Shown one piece after another: positions 8,425 through 17,664 of a stretch of 64,000 nucleotides of DNA. The DNA is from Candidatus Rothia avicola (GTDB lineage: Bacteria > Actinomycetota > Actinomycetes > Actinomycetales > Micrococcaceae). How positions within the stretch are numbered: position 1 is the first letter of the stretch; every line of letters begins with the position of its first letter. Below the pieces are notes generated by a model. It was given only the letters and a program-made list of their open reading frames with translations, did no database searches and had not been told where the DNA came from. A program made the translations under genes and the position numbers. The stretch lies in assembly GCA_019115985.1 (NCBI GenBank), contig DXCN01000032.1, forward strand, positions 1 through 64,000. The letters are read 5' to 3'.

Positions 8425-9171
8425 TTACAGGCCGAAAGAACCCTCTAGGCGGCTGCGGGAGCCGGGATGCAGCAGCACCACCTGGCTGATGAGTTCATCG
8501 CCTGACCAGGTGCTGCGCAGTAGGCGCAGGCAGGGCTCGGTGGGGTTAATCTGCAGGTCGGACGCCTGTGAGCTGGTGGGTAGTACCGCTTCGACGGTGT
8601 GCGTGCCCCGGGTGATAGGGGCGCACTGCCCCAGGTAAAAGTTGGGGGTGATGCTGGTGAAGTCCTGCTCTAGATAGTCGGGTATGGCTGCGGCGTTGAC
8701 GTAGCGTTCTTCACGTTGGATGGGCAGCCCGTCATCGTAGTGGACCAGCACGCTGTGGAAGACCCTCTCGCCCAGTTCGGGGCCTAGGCGGCGCTGGGCC
8801 TGGGTTGCCGGTATCTCTTCGAGGGTGAGTACTTTACTGCTGTGGGTGTGGCCGCGTTCGGTGATTTCATCGGCAATGTTGCGCACCTCCAGCAGGGCAG
8901 AGGGGTTCTTGTGCTCGGCCACAAAGGTGCCGACCCCGCGGGTGCGCACGAGCAGGCCCTCAAGCGTCATCTCGCGGATAGCTCGGTTGACGGTCATGCG
9001 GGAGAGCCCCAGGGCGCTAGCGAGCTCGTTTTCTGAGGGGATGCTTTCGCCCGCTGCCCAGTGGCCTCTGTTGATCTGCTCGGTGATGATGGTTTTGAGC
9101 AGCTGGTAGGCGGGGGTTTTTGCGGCCTTGTGATCAGCGAACTGCTGGGACAAGTCGGTAATTTTTTCCAC
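8425..9171 (-). CDS. hutC: Histidine utilization repressor, GntR/HutC family
   Basis: Transcriptional repressor of histidine degradation; in this family urocanate binding releases it from DNA. The product (248 residues from the chosen GTG) has an N-terminal GntR winged helix-turn-helix (PSENELASALGLSRMTVNRA, then LVRTRGVGTFVAE). A UTRA ligand-binding domain follows from about residue 90 (REERYVNAAAIPDYL, then LRLLRSTWS). The frame is open further upstream, but GTG at 9171 is chosen because GGAG lies just ahead and the operator and promoter lie directly upstream. It is divergent from hutU and shares its control region. Confidence 0.9.
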   Translation of the reverse strand: MEKITDLSQQFADHKAAKTPAYQLLKTIITEQINRGHWAAGESIPSENELASALGLSRMTVNRAIREMTLEGLLVRTRGVGTFVAEHKNPSALLEVRNIADEITERGHTHSSKVLTLEEIPATQAQRRLGPELGERVFHSVLVHYDDGLPIQREERYVNAAAIPDYLEQDFTSITPNFYLGQCAPITRGTHTVEAVLPTSSQASDLQINPTEPCLRLLRSTWSGDELISQVVLLHPGSRSRLEGSFGL

Positions 9172-9181
9172 GCCTACTCCA

Positions 9182-9211
9182 TTGACAACCAGTTGTATAT
9201 ACAAGAAGATA
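9182..9211 (+). promoter_or_regulatory. hutU promoter with HutC-type operator
   Basis: The perfect palindrome TTGTATATACAA (9193-9204) matches the known HutC recognition pattern. It sits between a consensus -35 TTGACA (9182-9187) and a weak -10 (AAGATA, 9206-9211, spacing 18). A repressor bound there would block polymerase on hutU. It is also just upstream of the hutC start, so autoregulation is likely. Confidence 0.8.
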
Positions 9212-9318
9212 GGTATGTGACCTTCTTCATCTTCCCACTGTACCGCCCCGGCGCGATCAGGTAAAAGCAAAGAACCAAAAGCTGGGAAGAGCAGACCATC
9301 ATGTACAAAGGAGTAGAT

Positions 9319-10983
9319 ATGGCCACCAGCGGCCCCCGCCCCGTCCGCGCCCCTCGCGGTTCAGAACTCAATACCCTTGGCTGGCAGCAGGAAGGCGCCC
9401 TGCGCATGCTCATGAACAACCTCGACCCCGAGGTCGCCGAGCATCCCGATAACCTGGTGGTTTACGGCGGCACCGGCCGCGCAGCCCGCTCCTGGGAGGC
9501 CTTTGACGCTATCGTCGCCACCCTCAAGACCCTCAAGAGCGATGAGACCATGCTGGTGCAGTCCGGCAAGCCCGTGGGTGTCTTCCGCACCAACGAATGG
9601 GCCCCGCGTGTGCTACTGGCCAACTCCAATCTGGTCGGCGACTGGGCCAACTGGGAGCACTTCCGCAAGCTCGAAGCCGAAGGGCTGATGATGTACGGCC
9701 AGATGACCGCGGGATCCTGGATCTACATTGGCACCCAGGGTATTCTGCAGGGCACCTACGAGACCTTCGGTGCGGTAGCCCGCAAGCGCTTTGGCGGCAC
9801 CCTGGCTGGAACCATTACCCTCACCGCTGGCCTTGGCGGTATGGGCGGTGCCCAGCCCCTAGCTGTGACCATGAACGAGGGCGTGGCTATTTGCGTAGAC
9901 GTTGACGAGTCCCGCGTTGACCGCCGCATCGACCACAAGTACCTGGATGTCAAGGCCCGTGACCTCGACCACGCCCTAGAACTCGCCATCGAGGCCCGCG
10001 ACGCCAAGAAGCCCCTGTCCATTGGGGTGGTCGGCAATGCTGCCGAGATCTTCCCCGAGCTACTGCGCCGCAAGGCCCCCATCGACATCGTCACCGACCA
10101 GACCAGCGCCCACGACCCGCTCAGCTACCTGCCCACCGAGGTCACCTTCGAGGACTGGAAGGCAGAAGCTGCCCGCGACCCCGAACTCTTCACCAAGCGC
10201 TCCCGCGAGGCCATGGCAGCCCACGTTGAGGCAATGGTTGGCTTTATGGACGCCGGTGCTGAGGTCTTCGACTACGGCAACTCCATCCGTGATGAGGCCC
10301 GCAAGGCAGGCTACCAGCGCGCCTTTGACTTCCCCGGCTTCGTACCCGCCTATATCCGCCCCCTCTTTGAGGAGGGCCTGGGCCCCTTCCGCTGGTGCGC
10401 CCTCTCTGGCGACCCCGAAGATATCAAGAAGACCGACCAGGCCATTCTCGAACTCTTCCCCGAGAACGAGCACCTCAAGCGCTGGATCACCATGGCCGGT
10501 GAGAAGGTCGCCTACGAGGGCCTGCCCGCCCGTATCTGCTGGCTGGGCTACGGCGAGCGCCACAAGGCAGGTCTCAAGTTCAACGAGATGGTAGCTAGCG
10601 GCGAGCTCTCTGCCCCCATCGCCATTGGCCGTGACCACCTGGATTCCGGTTCGGTGGCCTCCCCCTACCGCGAGACCGAGGGTATGAAGGACGGCACCGA
10701 CGCTGTTGCCGACTGGCCCCTGCTTAACGCCCTGGTGAACACCTCATCGGGTGCCTCCTGGGTATCCATTCACCACGGCGGCGGCGTGGGTATGGGCCGC
10801 TCCATCCATGCGGGCCAGGTCTGCATCGCTGACGGCTCTGAGCTGGCTGCTGCCAAGCTGGAGCGCGTACTGACCAACGACCCCGGCATGGGCGTGATTC
10901 GCCACGCGGACGCCGGCTACGAGTACGCCCAGCAGGTTGCGGCTGAGCGCGGGGTCCGTATTCCCATGCAGGAAAACCGCTAG
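9319..10983 (+). CDS. hutU: Urocanate hydratase
   Basis: Converts urocanate to imidazolonepropionate, the second step of histidine degradation, using tightly bound NAD+ as an electrophile. The product of about 554 residues shows the family signatures [14 protein letters not shown] near the N-terminus, the NAD-binding [18 protein letters not shown], and the later [15 protein letters not shown] and [19 protein letters not shown] blocks. ATG at 9319 is preferred over the in-frame ATG at 9301 because AAAGGAG lies ideally upstream of it. It is the first gene of the hutUIGH operon, two bases before hutI, under the operator at 9193. Confidence 0.96.
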   Translation: MATSGPRPVRAPRGSELNTLGWQQEGALRMLMNNLDPEVAEHPDNLVVYGGTGRAARSWEAFDAIVATLKTLKSDETMLVQSGKPVGVFRTNEWAPRVLLANSNLVGDWANWEHFRKLEAEGLMMYGQMTAGSWIYIGTQGILQGTYETFGAVARKRFGGTLAGTITLTAGLGGMGGAQPLAVTMNEGVAICVDVDESRVDRRIDHKYLDVKARDLDHALELAIEARDAKKPLSIGVVGNAAEIFPELLRRKAPIDIVTDQTSAHDPLSYLPTEVTFEDWKAEAARDPELFTKRSREAMAAHVEAMVGFMDAGAEVFDYGNSIRDEARKAGYQRAFDFPGFVPAYIRPLFEEGLGPFRWCALSGDPEDIKKTDQAILELFPENEHLKRWITMAGEKVAYEGLPARICWLGYGERHKAGLKFNEMVASGELSAPIAIGRDHLDSGSVASPYRETEGMKDGTDAVADWPLLNALVNTSSGASWVSIHHGGGVGMGRSIHAGQVCIADGSELAAAKLERVLTNDPGMGVIRHADAGYEYAQQVAAERGVRIPMQENR

Positions 10984-10985
10984 CC

Positions 10986-12176
10986 ATGACCAGCCGTCTC
11001 TTTACCAACATCGGGTCACTGGTCACCAATGACCCCACCCTGGACCGCGGGCCCCTCGGCGTACTCGAAAACGCCGCCTTCGTGGTAGAGCAGGGCCGAA
11101 TCATCTGGGTTGGCGCAGCCAGCCAGGCGCCGGCGTCCGACCGCTGCATTGATGTGGGCGGGCGTGCCGTGCTGCCGGGCTTCGTGGAATCCCACTCCCA
11201 CCTGGTTTTTGCAGGGGATCGCTCGCACGAGTTCGCCGCCCGCATGGAAGGCAAACCGTACGAAGCCGGTGGCATCCGCACCACCATCGAGGCTACCCGG
11301 GCTGCAAGTGCAGCTGAGCTGGAACTCAACACCCGCTCACTCATGCAGGAGTACACCCGGGCCGGGGCGACCACGATTGAGGTGAAGACCGGCTACGGCC
11401 AGTCGGCTGAATCTGAACTGAAATCGGTGCAGGTCGCTGCGGCCTGCACCGACGAGGTCACCCTGCTGGCCGCCCATGTGGCTCCGCCGGAGTACCGGGA
11501 TAAGCACGATGAGTACGTGCAGATGGTGGTTGACACCATGATCCCGGAATGTGCCCCCTACGCCTCATGGATTGACGTATTCTGCGAGCGCGGGGCCTTT
11601 AGCGAAGATGAGTCGCGGGCCGTGTTGCAGGCCGGTACCGCTGCCGGTTTGAAGGCGCGCGTGCACGGGAACCAGCTGACCTACGGGGCCGGTGTGCAGC
11701 TGGCCGTTGAGCTGGGCGCTGCCAGCGTGGACCATGTGGTCTACCTGACGGACGCGGACGTTGACGCCCTGGCTAACAGCTCCACGGTGGCTACCGTGCT
11801 GCCCGGGGCAGATTTTTCAACCCGGGGCACCTACCCCGACGCCCGCCGTCTGCTGGACGCCGGGGCAACGGTGGCGCTGGGGGCTGACTGCAACCCCGGT
11901 ACCTCCTTCACCACCTCCATCCCCTTCTGTATTGCCCTGGCCGTACGGGATCTGCACATGAGCCCCGACGAAGCTGTCTGGGCGGCAACCGCCGGGGGAG
12001 CAGCCGCCTTGGGGCGCACCGATATCGGTGCCATCACCGTGGGAGCCCGCGCCGACGTCCTCGCCCTGGAAGCCCCCAACCACCTGCACCTGGCCTACCG
12101 CCCCGGCGTGCCCCTGGTTGCAGGTGTCTGGAAGGACGGGCAAACCGTCGTACCCCTGAACGAGGAGGACAACTAG
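10986..12176 (+). CDS. hutI: Imidazolonepropionase
   Basis: Hydrolyses imidazolonepropionate to N-formimidoylglutamate, the third step of histidine degradation. The 396-residue product belongs to the amidohydrolase superfamily. The metal-binding HxH motif is seen in FVESHSHLVFAGDRSHEF (about residue 70). Further conserved blocks are TTIEVKTGYGQS, LLAAHVAPPEY, VHGNQLTYGAGVQLAVELGAAS and ALGADCNPGTSF, the last containing the catalytic aspartate region. It starts two bases after hutU and its stop overlaps the hutG start by one base, so the operon is tightly coupled. Confidence 0.96.
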   Translation: MTSRLFTNIGSLVTNDPTLDRGPLGVLENAAFVVEQGRIIWVGAASQAPASDRCIDVGGRAVLPGFVESHSHLVFAGDRSHEFAARMEGKPYEAGGIRTTIEATRAASAAELELNTRSLMQEYTRAGATTIEVKTGYGQSAESELKSVQVAAACTDEVTLLAAHVAPPEYRDKHDEYVQMVVDTMIPECAPYASWIDVFCERGAFSEDESRAVLQAGTAAGLKARVHGNQLTYGAGVQLAVELGAASVDHVVYLTDADVDALANSSTVATVLPGADFSTRGTYPDARRLLDAGATVALGADCNPGTSFTTSIPFCIALAVRDLHMSPDEAVWAATAGGAAALGRTDIGAITVGARADVLALEAPNHLHLAYRPGVPLVAGVWKDGQTVVPLNEEDN

Positions 12177-13183
12177 TGATCCAGGCAGTAACCGACCGGG
12201 CCGCCCCGGCATGGAGCGGACGCGACGACGGGCCCGGAGCCGAACACCGCAGGCTCTTCCAGGCCGTGCAACCGCTTGCCCAGCTCACTCAGAAGCCAGA
12301 CGCCCTCTTCATCGGCTTTGCCTCCGATGAGGGGGTGCGCCGTAACCAGGGACGCACCGGCGCCGCCGAGGGGCCCACCGCCCTGCGCTCTGCCCTAGGT
12401 ACCCTGGCACTGGCCCAGGGCGCCTCTGGTAAGCGCCGCCCCGACCTCGTCCTGGGGGACGCCGGTGACGTTGTTGTGATCAACCGAGACCTCGTCGGCG
12501 GCCACCACAGGTTAGCAGAAGCCGTCACCGCCACCATCGACGAAGGCTCCCTGCCCGTGGTACTCGGCGGCGGGCACGAAGTCGCCTACGGCACCTACAA
12601 GGGGCTAGCGGCGTCCGCCCGCAGAAAAAACCACCGGGGGCAGGGTAGGACCGCGCGCATCGGCATCCTCAACCTCGACGCCCACTTCGACCTGCGCGAA
12701 GCGGACGAACCCACCAGCGGAACCCCCTTCAGCCAGGCGCTCGCCGAGGAAGAAGGGGCAGGCACCGAACTGATCTACGCGGTCGTGGGCATCTCTGAGG
12801 CAGCCAACACCCAGGTACTCTTCGACGCAGCGGCCCGGTCAGGAGTTCACTACCTGCTCGATGAAGAAACCCACTGGGGCAACCTGCAAGCCATCGACAA
12901 GTTCGTTGAGGTCTTCACCGCAAACGTCGACCTGATCTACCTGACCCTGGATCTGGATGTCCTGCCAGCGGCCGTTGCCCCCGGCGTCAGCGCCCCCGCC
13001 GCACTCGGCGTTGACCCAGCTATCATCAACCGCATCATGAGTAGGGTTGCCGCTTCGGGCAAGCTCGCCGCCTTCGACGTGGCCGAACTCAACCCCTCCC
13101 TCGACATCGACGGACGCACCGCCAAAACTGCCGCCCGCCTGATTCACACCGTCCTGACCCGGCACATGCCTCTGCCGGAGTAA
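12176..13183 (+). CDS. hutG: Formimidoylglutamase
   Basis: Manganese-dependent ureohydrolase that splits N-formimidoylglutamate into glutamate and formamide, the last step of the four-enzyme hut pathway. The 335-residue product has the arginase-family manganese ligands in GGGHEVAYG, NLDAHFDLR and LTLDLDVLPAAVAPGVSAPA. The GTG start shares its G with the hutI TAG stop. The presence of HutG, and of no HutF or formylase gene, indicates the one-step formamide-releasing route. A 65-base gap with a small hairpin (13201-13221) separates it from hutH. Confidence 0.93.
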   Translation: MIQAVTDRAAPAWSGRDDGPGAEHRRLFQAVQPLAQLTQKPDALFIGFASDEGVRRNQGRTGAAEGPTALRSALGTLALAQGASGKRRPDLVLGDAGDVVVINRDLVGGHHRLAEAVTATIDEGSLPVVLGGGHEVAYGTYKGLAASARRKNHRGQGRTARIGILNLDAHFDLREADEPTSGTPFSQALAEEEGAGTELIYAVVGISEAANTQVLFDAAARSGVHYLLDEETHWGNLQAIDKFVEVFTANVDLIYLTLDLDVLPAAVAPGVSAPAALGVDPAIINRIMSRVAASGKLAAFDVAELNPSLDIDGRTAKTAARLIHTVLTRHMPLPE

Positions 13184-13248
13184 AACTCTATAGGTTCTAC
13201 GGGCTCGTGCTCGCTGCGAGCCTGCATACACTTTCAAAGGAGAAAACC

Positions 13249-14790
13249 ATGACCACCACCGTCACCGTCGGCATCGGGCCCGTGAGCTTCGCCGACCTGA
13301 TCGCAGTTGCCCGCCACGGCGCGGCCGTCACCATCAGCGACGAAGCCCTGGCCGAAATCGAAAAATCTAGCCAGCGCATCCGCGACCTCGCCAACTCCGA
13401 CACCCCCGTCTACGGCGTCTCCACCGGCTTCGGCGCCCTAGCCAACAAGCACATCCCCCTTGAGATGCGCAAGGCCCTGCAGCGCGGCCTGATTCGCTCC
13501 CACGCCGCAGGCTCTGGCCCCGAGCTCGAAACCGAAGTAATTCGAGCCCTCATGCTCCTGCGCCTTTCAACCCTGGCAACAGGTCGCACCGGCGTCCGCC
13601 CCGTCGTTGCCCAGGCCTACGCCGATATGCTTTCCGCCGGGCTTACCCCGGTGGTGCGCGAGTACGGTTCGCTGGGCTGCTCCGGCGACCTGGCGCCCCT
13701 GTCGCACTGCGCCCTGGCCATCATTGGTGAAGGGCAGGTGCGGTACGCCGACGGCCAGCTCTATGAGACCGCTGAGGCCTTTGAGAAGTTCGGGCTGACC
13801 CCGGTTGAACTGGCTGAGAAAGAGGGCCTGGCCCTCATCAACGGCACCGACGGCATGCTGGGCATGCTGGTGATGGCCCTGACCGACCTGGACGCCCTGG
13901 TCAAGCTCGCCGATATCGCTGCGGCCATGAGCGTGGAGGGTCTTGCTGGGACCGACCGCGTCTTTGCCCCCGAACTGCATGAGCTGCGCCCCCACCCCGG
14001 TCAGGGGGCAGCGGCTGCCAACATGAAGAAGGTGCTGGAGGGTTCCGGCATTATCCAGCACCACGCCGAGAACGTGACCACCTACGTGCAGGACGCCTAC
14101 TCCCTGCGCTGCGCGCCCCAGGTCGCCGGGGCTGTGCGCGACACCATCGAGCACGCCCGCACTGTTGCCCTGCGTGAGCTGGCATCGGCGGTCGATAACC
14201 CCGTGGTGACCCTGGACGGCCGTGTGGAATCCAACGGTAACTTCCACGGCGCCCCGGTCGCCTACGTGCTGGACTTTCTGGCCATCGCCGTGGCCGATGC
14301 TGCCTCCATCTCGGAGCGCCGCACCGACCGCTTCCTTGATGTTGCCCGTAACCGCGGCCTGCCGCCCTTCCTGGCCGACGACCCCGGCGTGGACTCGGGC
14401 CACATGATCGCCCAGTACACCCAGGCCGCGATTGTCTCTGAGCTCAAGCGCCTGGCTGTGCCTGCCTCGGCCGACTCCATTCCTTCCTCGGCTATGCAGG
14501 AGGACCACGTCTCCATGGGCTGGTCGGCTGCCCGCAAGCTGCGCAAGGCGGTGGACGGGCTCACCCGCGTCCTGGCCATCGAAATCCTGACCGCAGCCCG
14601 CGGTATCGACCTGCGCGCCCCGCAGACTCCCTCACCGGCAACCGCCGCTGTGATTGAGCGCCTGCGTAAGGACGTCGCTGGCCCCGGCCCCGACCGCTTC
14701 CTCTCACCCGAAATCGAACAGACCGTCGAACTGGTTGCCAACGGCGAACTGCTGGCGGCGGCTGAAAGCGTCACCGGCCGCCTCGCCTAG
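13249..14790 (+). CDS. hutH: Histidine ammonia-lyase
   Basis: Deaminates histidine to urocanate, the entry step of the hut pathway, using a self-formed MIO cofactor. The 513-residue product has the active-site tripeptide as Cys-Ser-Gly (residues 144-146, in GSLGCSGDLAPLSH) where most family members have Ala-Ser-Gly. I recall the same Cys-Ser-Gly form from Streptomyces enzymes, so it should still cyclise. Other conserved blocks are YGVSTGFGALANKHI and QEDHVSMGW. ATG at 13249 is chosen over an upstream in-frame codon because AAAGGAG precedes it. It is the last gene of the hut operon, unusual in lying downstream of hutUIG rather than first. Confidence 0.96.
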   Translation: MTTTVTVGIGPVSFADLIAVARHGAAVTISDEALAEIEKSSQRIRDLANSDTPVYGVSTGFGALANKHIPLEMRKALQRGLIRSHAAGSGPELETEVIRALMLLRLSTLATGRTGVRPVVAQAYADMLSAGLTPVVREYGSLGCSGDLAPLSHCALAIIGEGQVRYADGQLYETAEAFEKFGLTPVELAEKEGLALINGTDGMLGMLVMALTDLDALVKLADIAAAMSVEGLAGTDRVFAPELHELRPHPGQGAAAANMKKVLEGSGIIQHHAENVTTYVQDAYSLRCAPQVAGAVRDTIEHARTVALRELASAVDNPVVTLDGRVESNGNFHGAPVAYVLDFLAIAVADAASISERRTDRFLDVARNRGLPPFLADDPGVDSGHMIAQYTQAAIVSELKRLAVPASADSIPSSAMQEDHVSMGWSAARKLRKAVDGLTRVLAIEILTAARGIDLRAPQTPSPATAAVIERLRKDVAGPGPDRFLSPEIEQTVELVANGELLAAAESVTGRLA

Positions 14791-14814
14791 TTCTCCGTCG
14801 TACGGAAATAAAAA

Positions 14815-14884
14815 GGCACACGGGTGCCTAAACTGGGCCAAAGAGCCCGCTATCTTCTAAGATAGAGATAAGCACCCGTGTGCT
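14815..14884. terminator. Nested hairpin after hutH, possible terminator or leader
   Basis: The outer arms GGCACACGGGTGC (14815-14827) and GCACCCGTGTGCT (14872-14884) pair almost perfectly. Inside them are a small GGGC/GCCC pairing and a CTATCTT/AAGATAG hairpin. No U-run follows. It could end the hut operon or form a structured leader for the downstream membrane-protein gene. Confidence 0.55.
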
Positions 14885-14936
14885 CGGCACCCCATACACC
14901 GGCAAGCGCACGCCCACACACTACAAGGAGACTCAC

Positions 14937-15185
14937 ATGGCACAGCAGACCGTTGAGATGGTCCCCGACCTGCCCTACAACAACCACGGCAATACCACCG
15001 CCTCATGGGCTATGGTTATCATCATGATTGTCGGCGCAATCATCGGCGCCGTCGGCTTCTGCATCTCAAACACCCCCATCTTCGTTGTCGGCGTTGCCAT
15101 CATCGCTATCGGCGTTGTTGCCGGTATCGTGCTGCGCTCAGCAGGCTACGGCCAGGGCGGTAGGCACACCAAGTACCACCACTAA
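14937..15185 (+). CDS. Small two-TM membrane protein, HGxxPAAW-type
   Basis: An 82-residue membrane protein of unknown function, of the kind encoded between the Trp-associated membrane gene and trpC in many Actinobacteria (HGxxPAAW/DUF6704-like). The marker is the cytoplasmic NNHGNTTASW sequence at about residues 17-26, preceding two transmembrane helices (residues 27-46 and 50-70). The ATG at 14937 is supported by an AAGGAG ribosome binding site. The family motif here reads HGNTTASW, slightly divergent. It ends with a strong intrinsic terminator, so it is a one-gene unit in this genome. Confidence 0.8.
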   Translation: MAQQTVEMVPDLPYNNHGNTTASWAMVIIMIVGAIIGAVGFCISNTPIFVVGVAIIAIGVVAGIVLRSAGYGQGGRHTKYHH

Positions 15186-15214
15186 AACCCAGACCCGCCC
15201 GGGTGAGGTTAGAG

Positions 15215-15255
15215 AAGGGGCACCCCGCACAGGCGCGAGGTGCCCCTTACCTTTT
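15215..15255 (+). terminator. Intrinsic terminator before trpC
   Basis: A perfect 10-bp stem AAGGGGCACC/GGTGCCCCTT (15215-15224 and 15239-15248), followed by a T-rich tract. It isolates the trpCBA unit from the genes upstream. Confidence 0.85.
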
Positions 15256-15373
15256 CTTCACATGTGTTCTCACCCGGTGAACCCGTCTGGCAAACGTTCA
15301 GCCACCTGAGCGATACTAGAGGGGCAGCACCAACCCAACCTGCGCCGTCCGCGCACCAGCACCAAGGGGCACC

Positions 15374-16201
15374 ATGACCGTACTTGATGACATCATCCTA
15401 GGCGTCCGCGAAGACCTCGAAACCCGCCGCGCCGCCCTGCCACTGGAGGAGCTCAAGCAGCGCGCCGCCGCCCAGGCTCCTGCGCTTGATGCCCTAGCTG
15501 CCCTGCGCGGTGCCGAAGTTGGCAGTGTTGAAATTATTTCAGAGGTCAAGCGGTCCTCACCGTCTAAGGGCGCCCTCTCCGATATCCCCGACCCCGCCCA
15601 GTTGGCCGCCGCCTACCAGGCCGGGGGAGCGGCCGCCATCTCTGTGCTCACAGAAGAGCGCCGCTTCAAGGGAACCCTGGCTGACCTTGACGCCGTCCGC
15701 GCAGCCGTTAGCATCCCGGTTCTACGCAAGGACTTCACCGTCGACGAGTACCAAATCTGGGAGGCCCGCGCCCACGGTGCCGACCTGGTCCTGCTCATCG
15801 TTGCCGCACTCGACGACGACACCCTGCGCCGCTTCCTCGACCTCACCCACGAACTCGGCATGAACGCCCTGGTCGAAACCCACACCCCCGAAGAAATCGA
15901 GCGGGCTGTTGCAGTGGGCGCCCGTATTGTGGGCGTGAACGTGCGCAACCTCAAGACCCTCGAAGTCGATAACGCCAACTTCAGCAAGCTAGCCCCCCTG
16001 TTACCTGCGGACGCCGTCATCGTGGCTGAATCCGGCGTTGCCAGCCCCGAGGACGTCGCCGACTACGCCTCACACGGCGCCAAGGCCGTGCTGGTGGGTG
16101 AGGCCCTCGTAAAATCAGGCACCCCCACCGAGACCCTGCGCGACTTCCGCGCCGCCGGTGCCCAGGCCCGGCAGACCTGGCTGGGCTCCCAGCCAGCCTA
16201 A
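15374..16201 (+). CDS. trpC: Indole-3-glycerol-phosphate synthase
   Basis: Cyclises carboxyphenylamino-deoxyribulose phosphate to indole-3-glycerol phosphate in tryptophan biosynthesis. The 275-residue TIM-barrel protein shows the catalytic [10 protein letters not shown] motif (about residue 57), [33 protein letters not shown], and the phosphate-binding [13 protein letters not shown] near the end. It is not fused to TrpF, as usual in Actinobacteria. It heads the trpC-trpB-trpA-lgt series; trpD and trpF are not in this window. Confidence 0.96.
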   Translation: MTVLDDIILGVREDLETRRAALPLEELKQRAAAQAPALDALAALRGAEVGSVEIISEVKRSSPSKGALSDIPDPAQLAAAYQAGGAAAISVLTEERRFKGTLADLDAVRAAVSIPVLRKDFTVDEYQIWEARAHGADLVLLIVAALDDDTLRRFLDLTHELGMNALVETHTPEEIERAVAVGARIVGVNVRNLKTLEVDNANFSKLAPLLPADAVIVAESGVASPEDVADYASHGAKAVLVGEALVKSGTPTETLRDFRAAGAQARQTWLGSQPA

Positions 16202-16311
16202 CCCCACACCTGCTTACCCCGCACCGCGCCTGCCGCGCCCCGAGAGAGCCGGGCCCAGGCGTCCGCCCCTCATCCAAAAACTTTAAGTCCAGCCCACCGA
16301 AGGGAAATCCC

Positions 16312-17664
16312 ATGACTGAAACCCTCGCAGATCAATTCCTGGCCTCGGGCCAGAGCCTTAAAAATGCTCCCGGCCCCTACTTTGGGCAGTACGGCGGGCG
16401 CTACATGGCAGAATCCCTGATCGCCGCCATGGACGAGCTCGAAGAAACCTTTGAAAAGGCCAAACTCGACCCCGACTTCATCGACGAATTCCGCCGCCTG
16501 TCAGCCGAATACTCCAACCGCCCCTCCTTGCTGACCGAGGTTCCCCGCCTTTCTGCCGAAGCCGGGGGAGTGCGCTTCTTCCTCAAGCGCGAAGACCTCA
16601 ACCACACCGGGTCCCACAAAATCAACAACGTCATCGGCCAGGCCCTGCTGGCGAAGCGCATGGGCAAGACCCGCCTGATCGCCGAAACCGGCGCAGGCCA
16701 GCACGGGGTCGCCACCGCCACCGCAGCCGCCCTCTTCGGCATGGAATGCGTGGTCTACATGGGCGAAGAAGATACCGAACGTCAGGCCCTGAACGTCGCC
16801 CGCATGCAGCTGCTGGGCGCAACCGTCATCGCCGTGCAAACCGGCTCCCGCACCCTCAAAGACGCCATCAACGAGGCTCTGCGCGACTGGGTATCCAACG
16901 TCGACACCACCCACTACCTACTCGGCACCGCAGCAGGTGCCCACCCCTTCCCCGCCATGGTGCGCTACTTCCACGACGCCATCGGCACCGAAGCCCGCGA
17001 ACAGTTCCTCGAAGCCACCGGCACCCTGCCCACCGGCATCGCAGCCTGCGTCGGCGGCGGCTCCAACGCCATCGGCCTCTTCCACGCCTTCCTCGACGAC
17101 GCCGACGTCAAAATCTACGGCTTCGAAGCCGGTGGCGACGGGATCGATACCGACCGCCACGCAGCCACCATCAACCTGGGCCGCCCCGGCATGCTCCACG
17201 GTGCCATCACCTACCTCATGCAGGACGAGGACGGCCAGACCATCGAGTCCCACTCCATCTCAGCGGGCCTCGACTACCCCGGAGTCGGCCCCGAACACGC
17301 CTACCTCTCAGACATCGGCCGTGTAGACTACCAGGCCGTCACCGACACCGAAGCCATGGACGCCCTGCGCCTACTCTGCCGCACCGAAGGCATCATCCCC
17401 GCCCTCGAATCGGCCCACGCGCTCGCAGGGGCCCTGCGCGTTGCTAGGGAATGGGCGGACGCGGATCCCGCCACCGCTCACGAGAAGTCCATGATTGTCT
17501 GCCTCTCCGGCCGAGGGGATAAGGACATGGAAACCGCCCTCAAGTGGTTTGGTCTGGGCAAAGCTATTCCCTCGACCAGCCTGAACGTGGGGAACAAGGA
17601 AGCGGCGGCGGAAACCGCCTCGCAGAACGATACGACCGCACAGACCGAAAGCAAGGGTGCCTAA
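16312..17664 (+). CDS. trpB: Tryptophan synthase beta subunit
   Basis: Pyridoxal-phosphate enzyme that condenses indole with serine to give tryptophan, as an alpha2beta2 complex with TrpA. The PLP lysine is in HTGSHKINN. Other blocks are [20 protein letters not shown], the phosphate-binding GGGSNA and the C-terminal CLSGRGDKD. At 450 residues it is slightly long because of a low-complexity tail ([20 protein letters not shown]). Its TAA stop overlaps the trpA ATG by one base, which couples the two subunits translationally. Confidence 0.97.
   Translation: MTETLADQFLASGQSLKNAPGPYFGQYGGRYMAESLIAAMDELEETFEKAKLDPDFIDEFRRLSAEYSNRPSLLTEVPRLSAEAGGVRFFLKREDLNHTGSHKINNVIGQALLAKRMGKTRLIAETGAGQHGVATATAAALFGMECVVYMGEEDTERQALNVARMQLLGATVIAVQTGSRTLKDAINEALRDWVSNVDTTHYLLGTAAGAHPFPAMVRYFHDAIGTEAREQFLEATGTLPTGIAACVGGGSNAIGLFHAFLDDADVKIYGFEAGGDGIDTDRHAATINLGRPGMLHGAITYLMQDEDGQTIESHSISAGLDYPGVGPEHAYLSDIGRVDYQAVTDTEAMDALRLLCRTEGIIPALESAHALAGALRVAREWADADPATAHEKSMIVCLSGRGDKDMETALKWFGLGKAIPSTSLNVGNKEAAAETASQNDTTAQTESKGA

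Noticed and set aside
13567..14508. 313-codon minus-strand frame opposite hutH
   Set aside because: Antisense of hutH with no domain or start signal.
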